From contig JACRTB010000003.1 of the NCBI GenBank assembly GCA_014385025.1, forward strand, positions 1 through 64,000: DNA of 64,000 nucleotides, written 5' to 3'. This document shows, piece after piece, positions 28,352 to 36,677 of this stretch. The notes under the pieces were generated by a model that saw only the letters and a list, made by a program, of their open reading frames with translations, did no database searches and had not been told where the DNA came from. The stretch's first letter is position 1. Each line of letters starts with the position of its first letter. Source of the stretch: Yanshouia hominis (GTDB lineage Bacteria > Bacillota > Clostridia > Oscillospirales > Ruminococcaceae). A program made the translations under genes and the position numbers.

Positions 28352-29524
28352 TTACTGAGCGTCCCGCGGGGGCGTGTAGGTCAAGATGATTCTGCGCCCT
28401 GAGTGCTTGGCCTTGTTCTCATATCGGATGTTGTAATCCTCCAAGAGCTTGCCGCAGCGGATGTTTAGATATTTGCTCAGGGAGTTTACCGCCATATCCG
28501 AATGGATAATCTCAGCCAGCTCGGAGGGAGAGCCTGTCCACTCTGCCTGCTCCACAGAAACCAACTTTGCGACGGCTTCCAGAACAGGATCGGGCGGCTC
28601 GATGTGCAGCTCATTTTCCAGCCGTTCCAAATTCCAAATCTGCGTCACCGGATCTTTTTTCAGATAGAGAATCTGATCCTGATGGTCACGCCCGGTCACA
28701 TTGATTGTGGCCTCCAGTCCGGTTCGCACGGGCTTCTCCATCACCAGCGTTCCGTCGGCGCTTCCGGCAATACCGTTTGTGCCGGACACAGAATCAAACT
28801 TGTCGGATGCTACCTGTTTCCTGGTGTGATGGACTGCCAGGATGCAGACCCTGTGCTTGTCGGCAAGCTGCTTGAGCCTGCTGATGATCTCGTAGTCGGC
28901 GGCATAGCTGTAAGCCTCACCGCCCACCTCCCGGACTTTTTGAAGGGTGTCCACGATGACGAGCTTTGTGTCGGGATAGTCCCGGATGAAGCCCTCAATC
29001 TGCTCGTCCAGCCCACACCCCAGCTTGCTGGCAGCGGTAGCGAACCGCAGCGTCGGGCTGTCCTCCACGCCGTACATCATGAACATCCGTTTCTGGATGC
29101 GCTGGTAATCATCCTCCAAGGCAAGGTACAGCACCGTACCTTTGTGAACCTCAAAATTCCAGAGCTTTTGTCCCGTGCTGACATGGTAGGCGATCTGCGC
29201 CACCAGAAAGGACTTGCCGATTTTCGGGGAGCCAACAAGCAGATAAGCCCCGGCATCCAGCAGACCGTCGATGATGGACGGCCTGCTGTCAAAGGTGGTC
29301 TGGTATAGTTCAGTCATGGAAACCGTGTGGAGGTAATGAGGGTCACTCAGCCTCTGCAATCTCCGGCACATTTCCTCGAAACTTTCCTCAGAATTTTCAA
29401 TCTGGTCATTGATTTCCGAGTCAGAAGTGGGTATACTATTTGCAGGAATTGTTTGAAATGACTGCCTTTCATCTGCGCCAACAGATGTGTTAAGGGCAGT
29501 CTTTTCTTTTGCATCAATCGTCAT
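28352..29524 (-). CDS. RepA-like hexameric AAA ATPase of mobilizable element
   Basis: This 390-residue protein has a RecA-fold ATPase core: Walker A in LLVGSPKIGKSFLVAQIA near residue 95, Walker B in TKLVIVDTLQKVREVGGEAY, and CILAVHHTRKQVASDKFDSV with GTNGIAGSADGTLVM. This resembles RSF1010 RepA-type helicases (AAA_25). The C-terminal region after residue 310 is a helical domain. It may drive helicase steps of element replication. The ATG at 29524 follows GGAGG by 9 bases and overlaps the mobC stop. Confidence 0.8.
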   Translation of the reverse strand: MTIDAKEKTALNTSVGADERQSFQTIPANSIPTSDSEINDQIENSEESFEEMCRRLQRLSDPHYLHTVSMTELYQTTFDSRPSIIDGLLDAGAYLLVGSPKIGKSFLVAQIAYHVSTGQKLWNFEVHKGTVLYLALEDDYQRIQKRMFMMYGVEDSPTLRFATAASKLGCGLDEQIEGFIRDYPDTKLVIVDTLQKVREVGGEAYSYAADYEIISRLKQLADKHRVCILAVHHTRKQVASDKFDSVSGTNGIAGSADGTLVMEKPVRTGLEATINVTGRDHQDQILYLKKDPVTQIWNLERLENELHIEPPDPVLEAVAKLVSVEQAEWTGSPSELAEIIHSDMAVNSLSKYLNIRCGKLLEDYNIRYENKAKHSGRRIILTYTPPRDAQ

Positions 29525-29849
29525 AGGCAAATTCCTCCTTCATTCCGTCCATAATTGTGGTCATCATCTCGATGGTGTCCATCAGCTCGTCATCCACACC
29601 AGCCCCTGCCTCGATTCGCCGGAGCTGTTCCAGCACAGCGGCGAACTGGTTTTTGAGAGCCTTGAACACCCTTGGATTGCCCTGTACCACCACATCCTTG
29701 CAGAGCAGACGCCGGGTGATGTAGTCCTGTTTGGTCAGGCCAGACAGCTTCACGAAAATCTCAAGCTGTTCGTCCTCCTCTGGTGATACCCGAAAGGCGA
29801 CTGTCTTGTTCCTCCAACGGTTGTGATTATCCATGTTTTTTGCTGACAT
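29514..29849 (-). CDS. MobC-like relaxosome accessory protein
   Basis: This 111-residue protein has a ribbon-helix-helix N-terminus (NKTVAFRVSPEEDEQLEIFV, then KLSGLTKQDYITRRLL) and a helical tail, the usual MobC layout. MobC helps open oriT DNA for the relaxase. GGAGC precedes the ATG. It lies 2 bases after the integrase stop and overlaps the ATPase gene downstream, so int, mobC and the ATPase gene read as one operon. Confidence 0.8.
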   Translation of the reverse strand: MSAKNMDNHNRWRNKTVAFRVSPEEDEQLEIFVKLSGLTKQDYITRRLLCKDVVVQGNPRVFKALKNQFAAVLEQLRRIEAGAGVDDELMDTIEMMTTIMDGMKEEFAYDD

Positions 29850-29851
29850 AA

Positions 29852-30934
29852 TTAAGCTCCTTCCTCAATTCGTTCAAAGTTCAGTTTTTCGGCCATTTCC
29901 GTCTGGCGAGTCGGGAACAAGTGGGCGTAGCGGTAGGTGATGTCGATGCTTTCATGCCCCACCCGATCAGCGATTGCCAGAGCGGTAAAGCCCATATCAA
30001 TCAAAAGGGAAATGTGTGAATGTCTTAAATCGTGGATTCTGATGCGTTTTACCCCGGTTTCCTTGCATCCCCGATCCATTTCACTGTGGAGGTAATGCTT
30101 GCTGATGGGGAAAATGCGCTCATCATCTTCTGCGCTGTAAAACATCTTGATATAGTCCTGCATCTCCTCACAGAGAAACTGCGGCATTTTAATGACCCGG
30201 TTACTTTTCTTGGTTTTCGGGGTAGTGATGACATCCTGCCCCTTGAGCCGCTGGTAGGACTTACTGATGGTCACGGTGCTGTTGGTGAAGTCAAAATCCG
30301 AAGCACTCAGAGCCAGCAGCTCGCCCTCCCGGATACCGCACCAGTAGAGCATTTCAAAGGCGTAGTAGGAAATGGGCTTGTCCATCATGGCATCTGCGAA
30401 TTTCAGATACTCCGCTTTCGTCCAGAACAGCATTTCCTTCCGTTCCTCGCTGCCCATGTTTCCGGCCTTGGCTGCCGGATTGGATTGCAGCCCGTAGTAT
30501 TTGATAGCGTGGTTAAAAAGGGCGCTGAGCTGATTGTGGACGGTTTTCAGATAGGTGGTGGAATAGGGCTTCCCCTTGGAATCCGTCAGACTGCGTATCT
30601 CATTCTGCCAGTCGATCACATCTTTCGCCGTGATCTCTGACAGCTTCCGCTTCTTGAAATACGGCAGGATCTTCTTCTGGATGATGCTCTCCTTGGTGAG
30701 CCAGGTATTCAGTTTCAGCTTGGGCTTTACATCCTTTTCATAGAGGCTGACGAAGCTCTCAAAGGACATGGTCACATCGGACTGCTTCTGCATCAGGAAC
30801 TCACGCTCCCATGCCTGAGCTTCTTTCTTGGTGGCAAAGCCGCGCTTGCATTTCTGCTTTCGTTTACCCTTCCAGTCGGTGAACCAGCACATGGCGTACC
30901 ATGTGCCACTGTCTGCGTTCTTGTATACGGACAT
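29852..30934 (-). CDS. int: Tyrosine recombinase (integrase) of the mobilizable element
   Basis: This 360-residue integrase parallels the one at 17795-18853 along its length: GTWYAMCWFTDWKGKRKQKC at the N-terminus, core-binding KDVKPKLKLNTWLTKE, Arg in WCGIREGELL, HxxR in IHDLRHSHIS, His in DRVGHESIDI and Tyr in TYRYAHLFP. All catalytic residues are present. Unlike the first integrase it is followed by mobC rather than by an att site, so recombination must use an end beyond the Xis side, probably near 32.0-32.1 kb. Confidence 0.95.
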   Translation of the reverse strand: MSVYKNADSGTWYAMCWFTDWKGKRKQKCKRGFATKKEAQAWEREFLMQKQSDVTMSFESFVSLYEKDVKPKLKLNTWLTKESIIQKKILPYFKKRKLSEITAKDVIDWQNEIRSLTDSKGKPYSTTYLKTVHNQLSALFNHAIKYYGLQSNPAAKAGNMGSEERKEMLFWTKAEYLKFADAMMDKPISYYAFEMLYWCGIREGELLALSASDFDFTNSTVTISKSYQRLKGQDVITTPKTKKSNRVIKMPQFLCEEMQDYIKMFYSAEDDERIFPISKHYLHSEMDRGCKETGVKRIRIHDLRHSHISLLIDMGFTALAIADRVGHESIDITYRYAHLFPTRQTEMAEKLNFERIEEGA

Positions 30935-30936
30935 TC

Positions 30937-31137
30937 TTATACGCTCCTTTCTGTCTGCTCTTTGGTTCCGTAGAACTTCTCGTAGAAAAACTTGCGGTCA
31001 ATGCGGCCTGCAATGGTGATGCAGCCTGTTTTCTTTAATTCCTCATTCATCTTGCGGATGAGCTTGTACGCATAAGGGATGGAAACATCCAATTCCTCAG
31101 CAACCTCTTCCACACGCATGAACATCTTTCCTGCCAT
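30937..31137 (-). CDS. Excisionase-like protein (Xis)
   Basis: This roughly 66-residue winged-helix protein (FMRVEEVAEELDVSIPYAYK, then GCITIAGRIDRKFFYEKFYG) resembles the Xis at 17540-17728. It lies 2 bases upstream of the integrase gene on the same strand. The ATG at 31137 has GGAAGG about 10 bases upstream; a TTG six bases earlier is possible. Confidence 0.8.
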   Translation of the reverse strand: MAGKMFMRVEEVAEELDVSIPYAYKLIRKMNEELKKTGCITIAGRIDRKFFYEKFYGTKEQTERSV

Positions 31138-31383
31138 AAGCAAAATACCTTCCTTTCCTCGTTGATGTTGATACGGTTACTTCTGATAAATGTCGGTGGT
31201 TTATTTCTCCTCTTCAATACACTAAACATTATAGTTTAGTATATCTGTAGTATACTATGCATATAAGTTTAAGTCAAGCGGTTTTCAAGAAAATATTAAA
31301 TATTTTTGTTTAGTTTTATCTTGACTTTATTAAGCATATCTGCTATGCTCAGTTTATAGAAAGCAAGACAGGAGATGGCTGAT

Positions 31384-31908
31384 ATGGCGATTGGAGAACG
31401 CATTCACTTTTTTCGTACCCTGCGGGGAATGACACAGAAATATCTTGGTACGCAGGTGGGCTTTCCCGAAAAGTCCGCTGATGTGCGCCTTGCACAATAT
31501 GAAACAGGGACAAGAACCCCTAAAGCGGACATGACTGCGGCGTTGGCAAATACCTTGGATGTTTCTCCTTTGGCCTTGTCCGTGCCGGATATTGACTCCT
31601 ACATGGGGCTGATGCACACGCTCTTTACCTTGGAGGACAGATACGGTCTGGAAATCTGCGAGTGTGACGGGGAAGTGCATCTGCGTGTAAACATTCGCCA
31701 CGGCAAGGATGCCGCTGAGTTGACCCGATCCCTGATTGCATGGCGGGAACAGGCAGCCAAGCTGGAAGCAGGAGAGATTATAAAAGAGGACTACGACCGC
31801 TGGCGTTACCATTACCCCGAATTTGATACCACCCGTAACTGAGTGAAAGTTCCCGACCAGCGTTTTATGGAGTGGCTTCTCTCTGATCTGGATAAGGACG
31901 AAAAATAA
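31384..31908 (+). pseudogene. XRE-family element regulator interrupted by a late stop codon
   Basis: The first 153 residues form a normal element repressor: an XRE domain (IGERIHFFRTLRGMTQKYLG, then VRLAQYETGTRTPKADMTAA) and a C-terminal domain ending YHYPEFDTTRN. A TGA at 31840-31842 stops the frame. Reading through gives VKVPDQRFMEWLLSDLDKDE and a natural stop at 31908. From memory, intact relatives end in TTQxWAKVPSQ-like sequence, so this TGA most simply replaces a TGG tryptophan codon. The truncated form may still bind DNA. It diverges from xis/int and probably represses them. Confidence 0.7.
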
Positions 31909-31911
31909 AGC

Positions 31912-31954
31912 AAAAACGGTCTTGCTGATTTTCAGAATCAACAAGACCGTTTTT
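31912..31954 (+). terminator. Terminator after the XRE gene
   Basis: AAAAACGGTCTTG and CAAGACCGTTTTT form a 13-bp stem with a 17-base loop. It lies just past the read-through stop at 31908, which supports the longer frame as the ancestral gene end. Confidence 0.9.
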
Positions 31955-32029
31955 CTATGCCCCGCACAAAACTGCTTCACCTGCAAGCCAGTGTCTACAT
32001 AGCAGCAAATAAAACAAATTTGTTTAGAG

Positions 32030-32095
32030 AGTTGGTTATCAAATTGTTATCAAAAGGCAAAGAGAAACCCCAAAAGCCCAGTGATTCCAAGGCTT
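32030..32095. other. Putative right end of the mobilizable element
   Basis: GTTATCAAATTGTTATCAAAAGG is followed by AACCCCAAAAGCCCAGTG. A similar arrangement (paired TATCAA, then AAAACCCAGTG) lies at 908-970. The GGCTTTTGGGGTT complement and TAGTTCCTTA...CTGTTAA complement beside it reappear in inverted orientation at 52178-52215. I infer an integrase attachment end; the exact core is not resolved. Confidence 0.45.
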
Positions 32096-32136
32096 AACAG
32101 TCGTAAGGAACTATAAGTCTTGTGGTTCGGGCAGAG

Positions 32137-32168
32137 AACGGTGTGACCGTGAAGGTCACGCCGTTTTT
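32137..32168. terminator. Terminator overlapping the 3' end of the serine recombinase gene
   Basis: AACGGTGTGACC and GGTCACGCCGTT pair (one G-T) around GTGAA, with T-run on the plus side. The recombinase stop codon on the minus strand lies inside this hairpin, so the termination signal is partly coding. Confidence 0.75.
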
Positions 32169-33802
32169 CTGCGTCCAAGGGTAGATTCTGCAATCATGGG
32201 TTCTGCCAGTACGGGGATTTCCACCTCGTCTACGAAGTTGAAGATGATCTCCACCTTCTGTCTGCGCTTGCCGCCAGACTTGTCCGGTGCGTGGATGATG
32301 ATCTTCTTAATGTACTCGTTGACAATCGTCTGCGTCAGCTCTGTGACATCCACATACTTTTTCGTCAGCGCAATGAAAGCGTCCAGATCGTTGCCCATTG
32401 TTTGACGCTGCTCGACCCATTCCTCTGTTGTTTCAATTTCGAGCTTTAACCGTTCCTGTTCTGTCTCATAATCAGCAGTCATTTTCTTGTACTTCTCTTT
32501 GCTGATCTCACCGAGAGCGTAGTCCTCATAGAGCCGGGACATGACCACATCAAGATTAGCAAGGCGTTTTCTTGCCTGCTCCACGCGCTTCTGATCTTCC
32601 CGAATGTCCCGTTCCTGATCGGCGCGACGGTAATGCAGCCATTCCTCCTGAAAGCCATCCACGTCGCCGCGAATGTACTCGTTGACCGCCTGAATCCGTT
32701 CCAGCACCAATTCCCGCAGTACATCCTCGCGGATATAATGTGCTGAACAATCACCGCGCCCACTCTTGTATTTGGAACAGACGTAGTGATCCTGCTTGCC
32801 CTCAAAGCTCTTGCAGGTGGCAAAGTGGAGCTTGCCACCGCAATCTGCACAATACAGCAGCCCGGAGAACAGCCCCTGCCGTTCCGCTTTTGCAAGGCGG
32901 CGCTTGTTTTTGCGCAGCTCCTGTACTCTGTCCCATTGTGCCTGAGAAACGATTGCCTCCTGTGTATCCGGTACGATGAACATATCCTTCGGATCATTGG
33001 GAATCCGCTTTTTCAGCTTGTAGGACTTGGAGTAGGTCTTGAAATTACAGGTGCAGCCGGTGTATTCCTGCCGTTCCAGAATCCCGACGATGGATTGATC
33101 CTTCCATCCATACGGATTCTTGGGCAACGGCTTTCCCTTGCGGCTGGCATACAGCGCTTTGGTCGTGAGAACCTGATCCCGTTCAAGAATCCGGGAAATC
33201 TGCTCCGGGCCTTTGCCGTCGATGCAGAGGTCAAAGATGCGCTTGACAACCGGCGCGGCTTCCTCGTCCAGAATCCACTTGTCCTTGTCGTTCGGGTCGC
33301 AGCGGTAGCCGTAGGGCGGCTTGCCGAGATGCTTGCCGCTGGTGCCGCGCTGATGCAGGCTGATACGGACTTTCTTGGAGGTATCGCGCGGATACCACTC
33401 GTTGAACAGGTTACGGATCGCGGCAAAGCCCTCTCCGTCCCCGCGCTGGCTGTCCACGCCGTCATTGACGGCAATGAACCGCACATCGTAGCTGGGAAAG
33501 ATGATGTCGGTGTACTGGCCTACGGTCAGATAGTCACGGCCAAAGCGGGACAGGTCTTTGCAAAGCCAGCAGCCTACCAATCCCTGCTTTACCAGTTCAA
33601 AGCCCTCCTGTACGCCGGGGCGCTGAAAGTTCGTGCCGGTATAACCGTCGTCCACCAGAATTTTCAGGTTTGTGTAGCCATGATCCTGTGCGTATTTGGT
33701 TAAAAGCTCGCGTTGATTCTGTATCGAATTCGACTCGCCCTCCAATTTATCCTCATTGCTGAGGCGGCAGTAGAGTATCGTAATTTTTTGCTGATCCGTC
33801 AT
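32156..33802 (-). CDS. Large serine recombinase (TndX/TnpX type)
   Basis: This roughly 548-residue site-specific recombinase has the catalytic serine in ILYCRLSNEDKLEGESNSIQ, then DDGYTGTNFQRPG and LCKDLSRFGRDY. The recombinase domain has GKPPYGYRC, and the zinc ribbon has LLYCADCGGKLHF with YVCSKYKSGRGDC. A long coiled coil and a DUF4368-like C-terminus follow. TndX/TnpX enzymes excise and insert Tn4451/Tn5397-like elements, usually at GA dinucleotides. The ATG at 33802 has GGAGG 5 bases upstream; a longer frame to 33889 lacks that support. It marks the left end of the next element. Confidence 0.95.
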   Translation of the reverse strand: MTDQQKITILYCRLSNEDKLEGESNSIQNQRELLTKYAQDHGYTNLKILVDDGYTGTNFQRPGVQEGFELVKQGLVGCWLCKDLSRFGRDYLTVGQYTDIIFPSYDVRFIAVNDGVDSQRGDGEGFAAIRNLFNEWYPRDTSKKVRISLHQRGTSGKHLGKPPYGYRCDPNDKDKWILDEEAAPVVKRIFDLCIDGKGPEQISRILERDQVLTTKALYASRKGKPLPKNPYGWKDQSIVGILERQEYTGCTCNFKTYSKSYKLKKRIPNDPKDMFIVPDTQEAIVSQAQWDRVQELRKNKRRLAKAERQGLFSGLLYCADCGGKLHFATCKSFEGKQDHYVCSKYKSGRGDCSAHYIREDVLRELVLERIQAVNEYIRGDVDGFQEEWLHYRRADQERDIREDQKRVEQARKRLANLDVVMSRLYEDYALGEISKEKYKKMTADYETEQERLKLEIETTEEWVEQRQTMGNDLDAFIALTKKYVDVTELTQTIVNEYIKKIIIHAPDKSGGKRRQKVEIIFNFVDEVEIPVLAEPMIAESTLGRRKTA

Positions 33803-33882
33803 AACGTCCTCCTTCACGTTCGGGTCAGCCGACAGAATCGGTGTGCTTATATTTATAGTACCATAGTTTTGTGTCGCTGTCA

Positions 33883-34185
33883 TTAACAAGCCACCTCCCG
33901 GTCAGAAAAAATGAGCCGTTTTACCTTTTGGGTAAGCGGCTCATTTCCGTCACAAAGGGTTTCGACGGTGTACCATGTGTTGCCGATCTTGCGCTCGACT
34001 GTCCCACAGAAGCTGCTGCGCCCAGACCAGTATTTTTCGCACTGTTCCAGAAAATCAGCGGGCGGCTCACAGGCATAATCAAAACAGCTTTCAATGTGGA
34101 TGAACCTGCAAAGCTCGATCACTTCTTCGGGCGTGCCGGTCATAACGGCGCGGTTGATCTTTTCAATATTGATGACTTTTTCCAT
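33883..34185 (-). CDS. Small element protein between relaxase and recombinase
   Basis: This 100-residue protein (MEKVINIEKINRAVMTGTPE, CRFIHIESCFDYACEPPADF, VERKIGNTWYTVETLCDGNE, ending SDREVAC) has four or more cysteines but no clear motif. Similar proteins follow MobA/MobL genes in TndX-type elements; none has a known function to me. AAAGGA precedes the ATG at 34185. It starts 15 bases after the relaxase stop and is probably cotranscribed with it. Confidence 0.65.
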   Translation of the reverse strand: MEKVINIEKINRAVMTGTPEEVIELCRFIHIESCFDYACEPPADFLEQCEKYWSGRSSFCGTVERKIGNTWYTVETLCDGNEPLTQKVKRLIFSDREVAC

Positions 34186-34199
34186 AGGCAATTCCTTTC

Positions 34200-35903
34200 T
34201 CATAATTCCTGTTCGTTTTTGCGGCTGTAGTTTTGCTTCTCAGGGGCAGGCTGCTCCTGCACATGGTGCAGATTGTGAAGCACAGACCGCTGTTCATCCG
34301 GGTGCGGCTCACCCAGCAGTTCGGATACATCCCGGTCAGCCTGATGGAAGCGGTCGTAGTCATAGTTCTCACCGAAGGTGTCCTTGACCTTTTCACGCAC
34401 GGCTTCGATCATTTCGCCGCGCAGTTCCATGCGGGCGGCGTACAGTTCGGCTGCGTCAACGGCTTTCGCCTGTTCCTGCAATGCGCAGAATTTTTCCACT
34501 TCGGCATCCATGCTGTCTGCGGCTTTTGCCGCAATGGTTTCAAGCCCCGCTTTGTTGGCGGTCATAGCGTCAAGACGTTGCTTAACCTCCTTCATGCCCT
34601 CCGGGTCTGTTTTGTCAAACCTAGAAAGCAGCATGGACAGCTCGGATTTCAGTTCTTCCATGTCCTCGGTGACAGCAGCCAGCTCCCGTTTGATTTCCCC
34701 ACGGCGCAGAAAGCTCGTTGGGCTGAGTGCTTTCAGCTCAGCGGTCAGCGTCTTTTTCTGCTTGGCTTTCTCCCGCAGGAATCGGCGTACTTCAAGAAAC
34801 CGTTCATAAGACGGCTGGATTTCCTGAATCCGTGCGTCCAGCTTTTTTGCCGCGCCGGTGTGGTAGAGCCACGAATACCGCAGCAGCAAAATGCCCTTGC
34901 GGGCTGTTTCCAGAGCCTTGGCAAGGGCTGGTACGGATGCCATAATCGTGTTTTTCAGCTTTGTAATCTCGTCGCGGATTGTGCGGATAAGTTTATTCTG
35001 CTCTCGTATCTGCCGGTTGAGTTCGCAGCGGTCAGAGACGATTCCTTTGCGCTCCAACGCCTGCGCTGCCACCCCTTCATGGATGGTGGGAATCTCATCA
35101 ATACCCCGTGCAGCGTTGCTGCGGTGGTCAATGCGTTCCTCCCGCCCGGCGCGTTCCAGACAGCGGTTGGACACATCTGCCCATGCTGCCCGCCATGCCG
35201 TAAGCTGTTCTTCGCTGTTCCAGTGCTCGGAGATAGGGTTCTGCCTGCCATAGCGGGTGCTTTTGGGATGCTTGTCAGCCCGGACAAGCCCCTGCGTCTC
35301 GGCAGCAGACGGCGTCATATACACTTTCTTCTTACCGACCTTGTAGGGATATTGTTTCTCCCAGCCTTCGTTCTGTGCCGTCCGGAACTCGGCGGCAGTA
35401 AAACCGCGTTCCTCGCCGTTTTTCATGCAGAGATATTCTTTCTCAGTCTTGTACTGCCACTTGCCCTGTTCATCCAGTGGACGCACCGTCAGCAGAATGT
35501 GGGCGTGGGGGTTGTGACCGTCGGTGTCGTGAATGGCAGCGTCGGCGCACATCCCGTCTGCCACAAACTGTTCTTGTATGAACTCCTGCAACAGCTCGAT
35601 TTGCTCCCCGCGGGATAGCTCCACAGGAAGCGCAACCACAAACTCACGCGCAAGGCGGCTGTCCTTGGCTGTCTCTACTTCCTCCACGGCGTTCCATAGT
35701 TTTTCACGATCCTGCCATTCCTGCGGGGCGTATTCTGGCAGGAACACTTCTTGCCAGACAAGCCCCTGCTTTTTCGTGTAGTCGTGCTGTATCCCGTCGT
35801 AATCGTTATACAGACGGGAGCAGCTCAGATACGCGGAAGCAGCCACAGCGGAGCGCCCCGTGCCCCGGCTGACTACCTTCGCTTCCAGATGATAAATCGC
35901 CAA
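34200..35903 (-). CDS. MobA/MobL-family relaxase (MobQ type)
   Basis: This 567-residue relaxase begins LAIYHLEAKVVSRGTGRSAV with ASAYLSCSRLYNDYDG, typical of MobA/MobL. Its metal-binding histidines are in DTDGHNPHAHILLTVRPLDE, and EFVVALPVELSRGEQ follows. The C-terminal half is a long coiled coil. The start is a TTG at 35903, supported by AAAGGAG 5 bases upstream, whereas the longer frame to 35954 has no ribosome site. It would nick the oriT at 36.12-36.20 kb just upstream. Confidence 0.9.
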   Translation of the reverse strand: MAIYHLEAKVVSRGTGRSAVAASAYLSCSRLYNDYDGIQHDYTKKQGLVWQEVFLPEYAPQEWQDREKLWNAVEEVETAKDSRLAREFVVALPVELSRGEQIELLQEFIQEQFVADGMCADAAIHDTDGHNPHAHILLTVRPLDEQGKWQYKTEKEYLCMKNGEERGFTAAEFRTAQNEGWEKQYPYKVGKKKVYMTPSAAETQGLVRADKHPKSTRYGRQNPISEHWNSEEQLTAWRAAWADVSNRCLERAGREERIDHRSNAARGIDEIPTIHEGVAAQALERKGIVSDRCELNRQIREQNKLIRTIRDEITKLKNTIMASVPALAKALETARKGILLLRYSWLYHTGAAKKLDARIQEIQPSYERFLEVRRFLREKAKQKKTLTAELKALSPTSFLRRGEIKRELAAVTEDMEELKSELSMLLSRFDKTDPEGMKEVKQRLDAMTANKAGLETIAAKAADSMDAEVEKFCALQEQAKAVDAAELYAARMELRGEMIEAVREKVKDTFGENYDYDRFHQADRDVSELLGEPHPDEQRSVLHNLHHVQEQPAPEKQNYSRKNEQEL

Positions 35904-36116
35904 ACGTTCTCCTTTCTGCCTGCGCACAGGCTTGTTTTTGTTTCTTTTTTGCAAAAAGAAAAGAGTGTCGGCATAATCGACACTCTATCTGCGTCAAAGC
36001 TGCCGGTGGCAGGTTTGCGCAGGCGGTTGGATAAATAGCGGCGCAGAGTACGGCAGAATTTGTTCAATCGCGCAGACGATGACAGCAGCACTCGCAGGTG
36101 CTGTGGCATTGTCTGG

Positions 36117-36200
36117 AGGCTTCCGCAGAAGCCGCAATCCCCCTCGGAGAGCGCACGATGCCGTAAGGCATACCACCGCCTGTTTTACAGGTGGTGAGTA
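36117..36200 (-). other. Putative oriT of the MobA/MobL element
   Basis: Read on the minus strand, a hairpin CACCACCTGT/ACAGGCGGTG is followed by ATGCCTTACGGCAT and then by CGTGCGCTCTCCGAGGGGG and ATTGCGGCTTCTGCGGAAG. About 37 of 42 positions agree with the block at 27675-27716 beside the MobV relaxase. The 35904-36217 gap between relaxase and DUF3847 genes otherwise holds no gene. Confidence 0.6.
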
Positions 36201-36217
36201 AGTGCGCCCTTAGGAAC

Positions 36218-36448
36218 TTAGCCTCCGGTTCTGTCCGTAGTTTCGTTACTGTCCACCAGTCTCTCGGCTAAGTATCCTTCCATCTCAGGTAAAGCTATCG
36301 CCCGCACTTCCGGCAGCACCTTTTCCAGAATGGCACCCTCCTGAATGAGTCTGCGCGTTCTCGCTTTGCGCTCCTTGACCCTATCCCGCGCCTGCGCTTC
36401 CTCCAATCGGTGCTGCGCCTGCAACAGCTTCTTTTCCGTATCTGTCAT
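36218..36448 (-). CDS. DUF3847-like small helical protein
   Basis: This 76-residue protein (MTDTEKKLLQAQHRLEEAQA, RDRVKERKARTRRLIQEGAI) matches the DUF3847 pattern, a coiled-coil protein regularly encoded next to MobA/MobL relaxases. It may be a relaxosome accessory, which is an inference from position. A GGGGGG run lies 6-8 bases before the ATG at 36448. Confidence 0.75.
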   Translation of the reverse strand: MTDTEKKLLQAQHRLEEAQARDRVKERKARTRRLIQEGAILEKVLPEVRAIALPEMEGYLAERLVDSNETTDRTGG

Positions 36449-36461
36449 GTGAACACCCCCC

Positions 36462-36677
36462 TCACTTCCGTCTTTGCCAGACGATTTCATAACCCAGCGC
36501 GTCGGCAAGCTGGACGGCTTCGACATAGCGCAGGGATTCCCGCTGGAGCTTGTTTGAAAGGTTAGAAACGCTGTCAGACCAGCCGTGTTCATCCCGCAGC
36601 AGATCAACGACCTCCTGCATGGTCATTCCCTGACGAACGATGTACGACTTGATCTCATTTCTCAGATTGGATTTCAT
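36462..36677 (-). CDS. DUF6471-like small helix-turn-helix protein
   Basis: This 71-residue protein (MKSNLRNEIKSYIVRQGMTM, QEVVDLLRDEHGWSDSVSNL, SNKLQRESLRYVEAVQLADA) has an XRE-like helix-turn-helix as described for DUF6471. GGAGG lies 12 bases before the ATG. It precedes DUF3847 by 13 bases and may regulate mobilization genes. Confidence 0.7.
   Translation of the reverse strand: MKSNLRNEIKSYIVRQGMTMQEVVDLLRDEHGWSDSVSNLSNKLQRESLRYVEAVQLADALGYEIVWQRRK

Noticed and set aside
31840..31842. TGA read as selenocysteine in the XRE gene
   Set aside because: No stem-loop of the selenocysteine type follows, no selenium genes are nearby, and a repressor has no use for the residue. A TGG to TGA mutation is simpler.
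32786..33703. A 305-codon plus-strand open frame
   Set aside because: Antisense to the TndX-type recombinase; no start signal and no recognisable motif.
34233..35618. A 461-codon plus-strand open frame
   Set aside because: It is fully antisense to the MobA/MobL relaxase, which has all family motifs and a ribosome site. Its Cys/Phe-rich translation is a mirror artefact.
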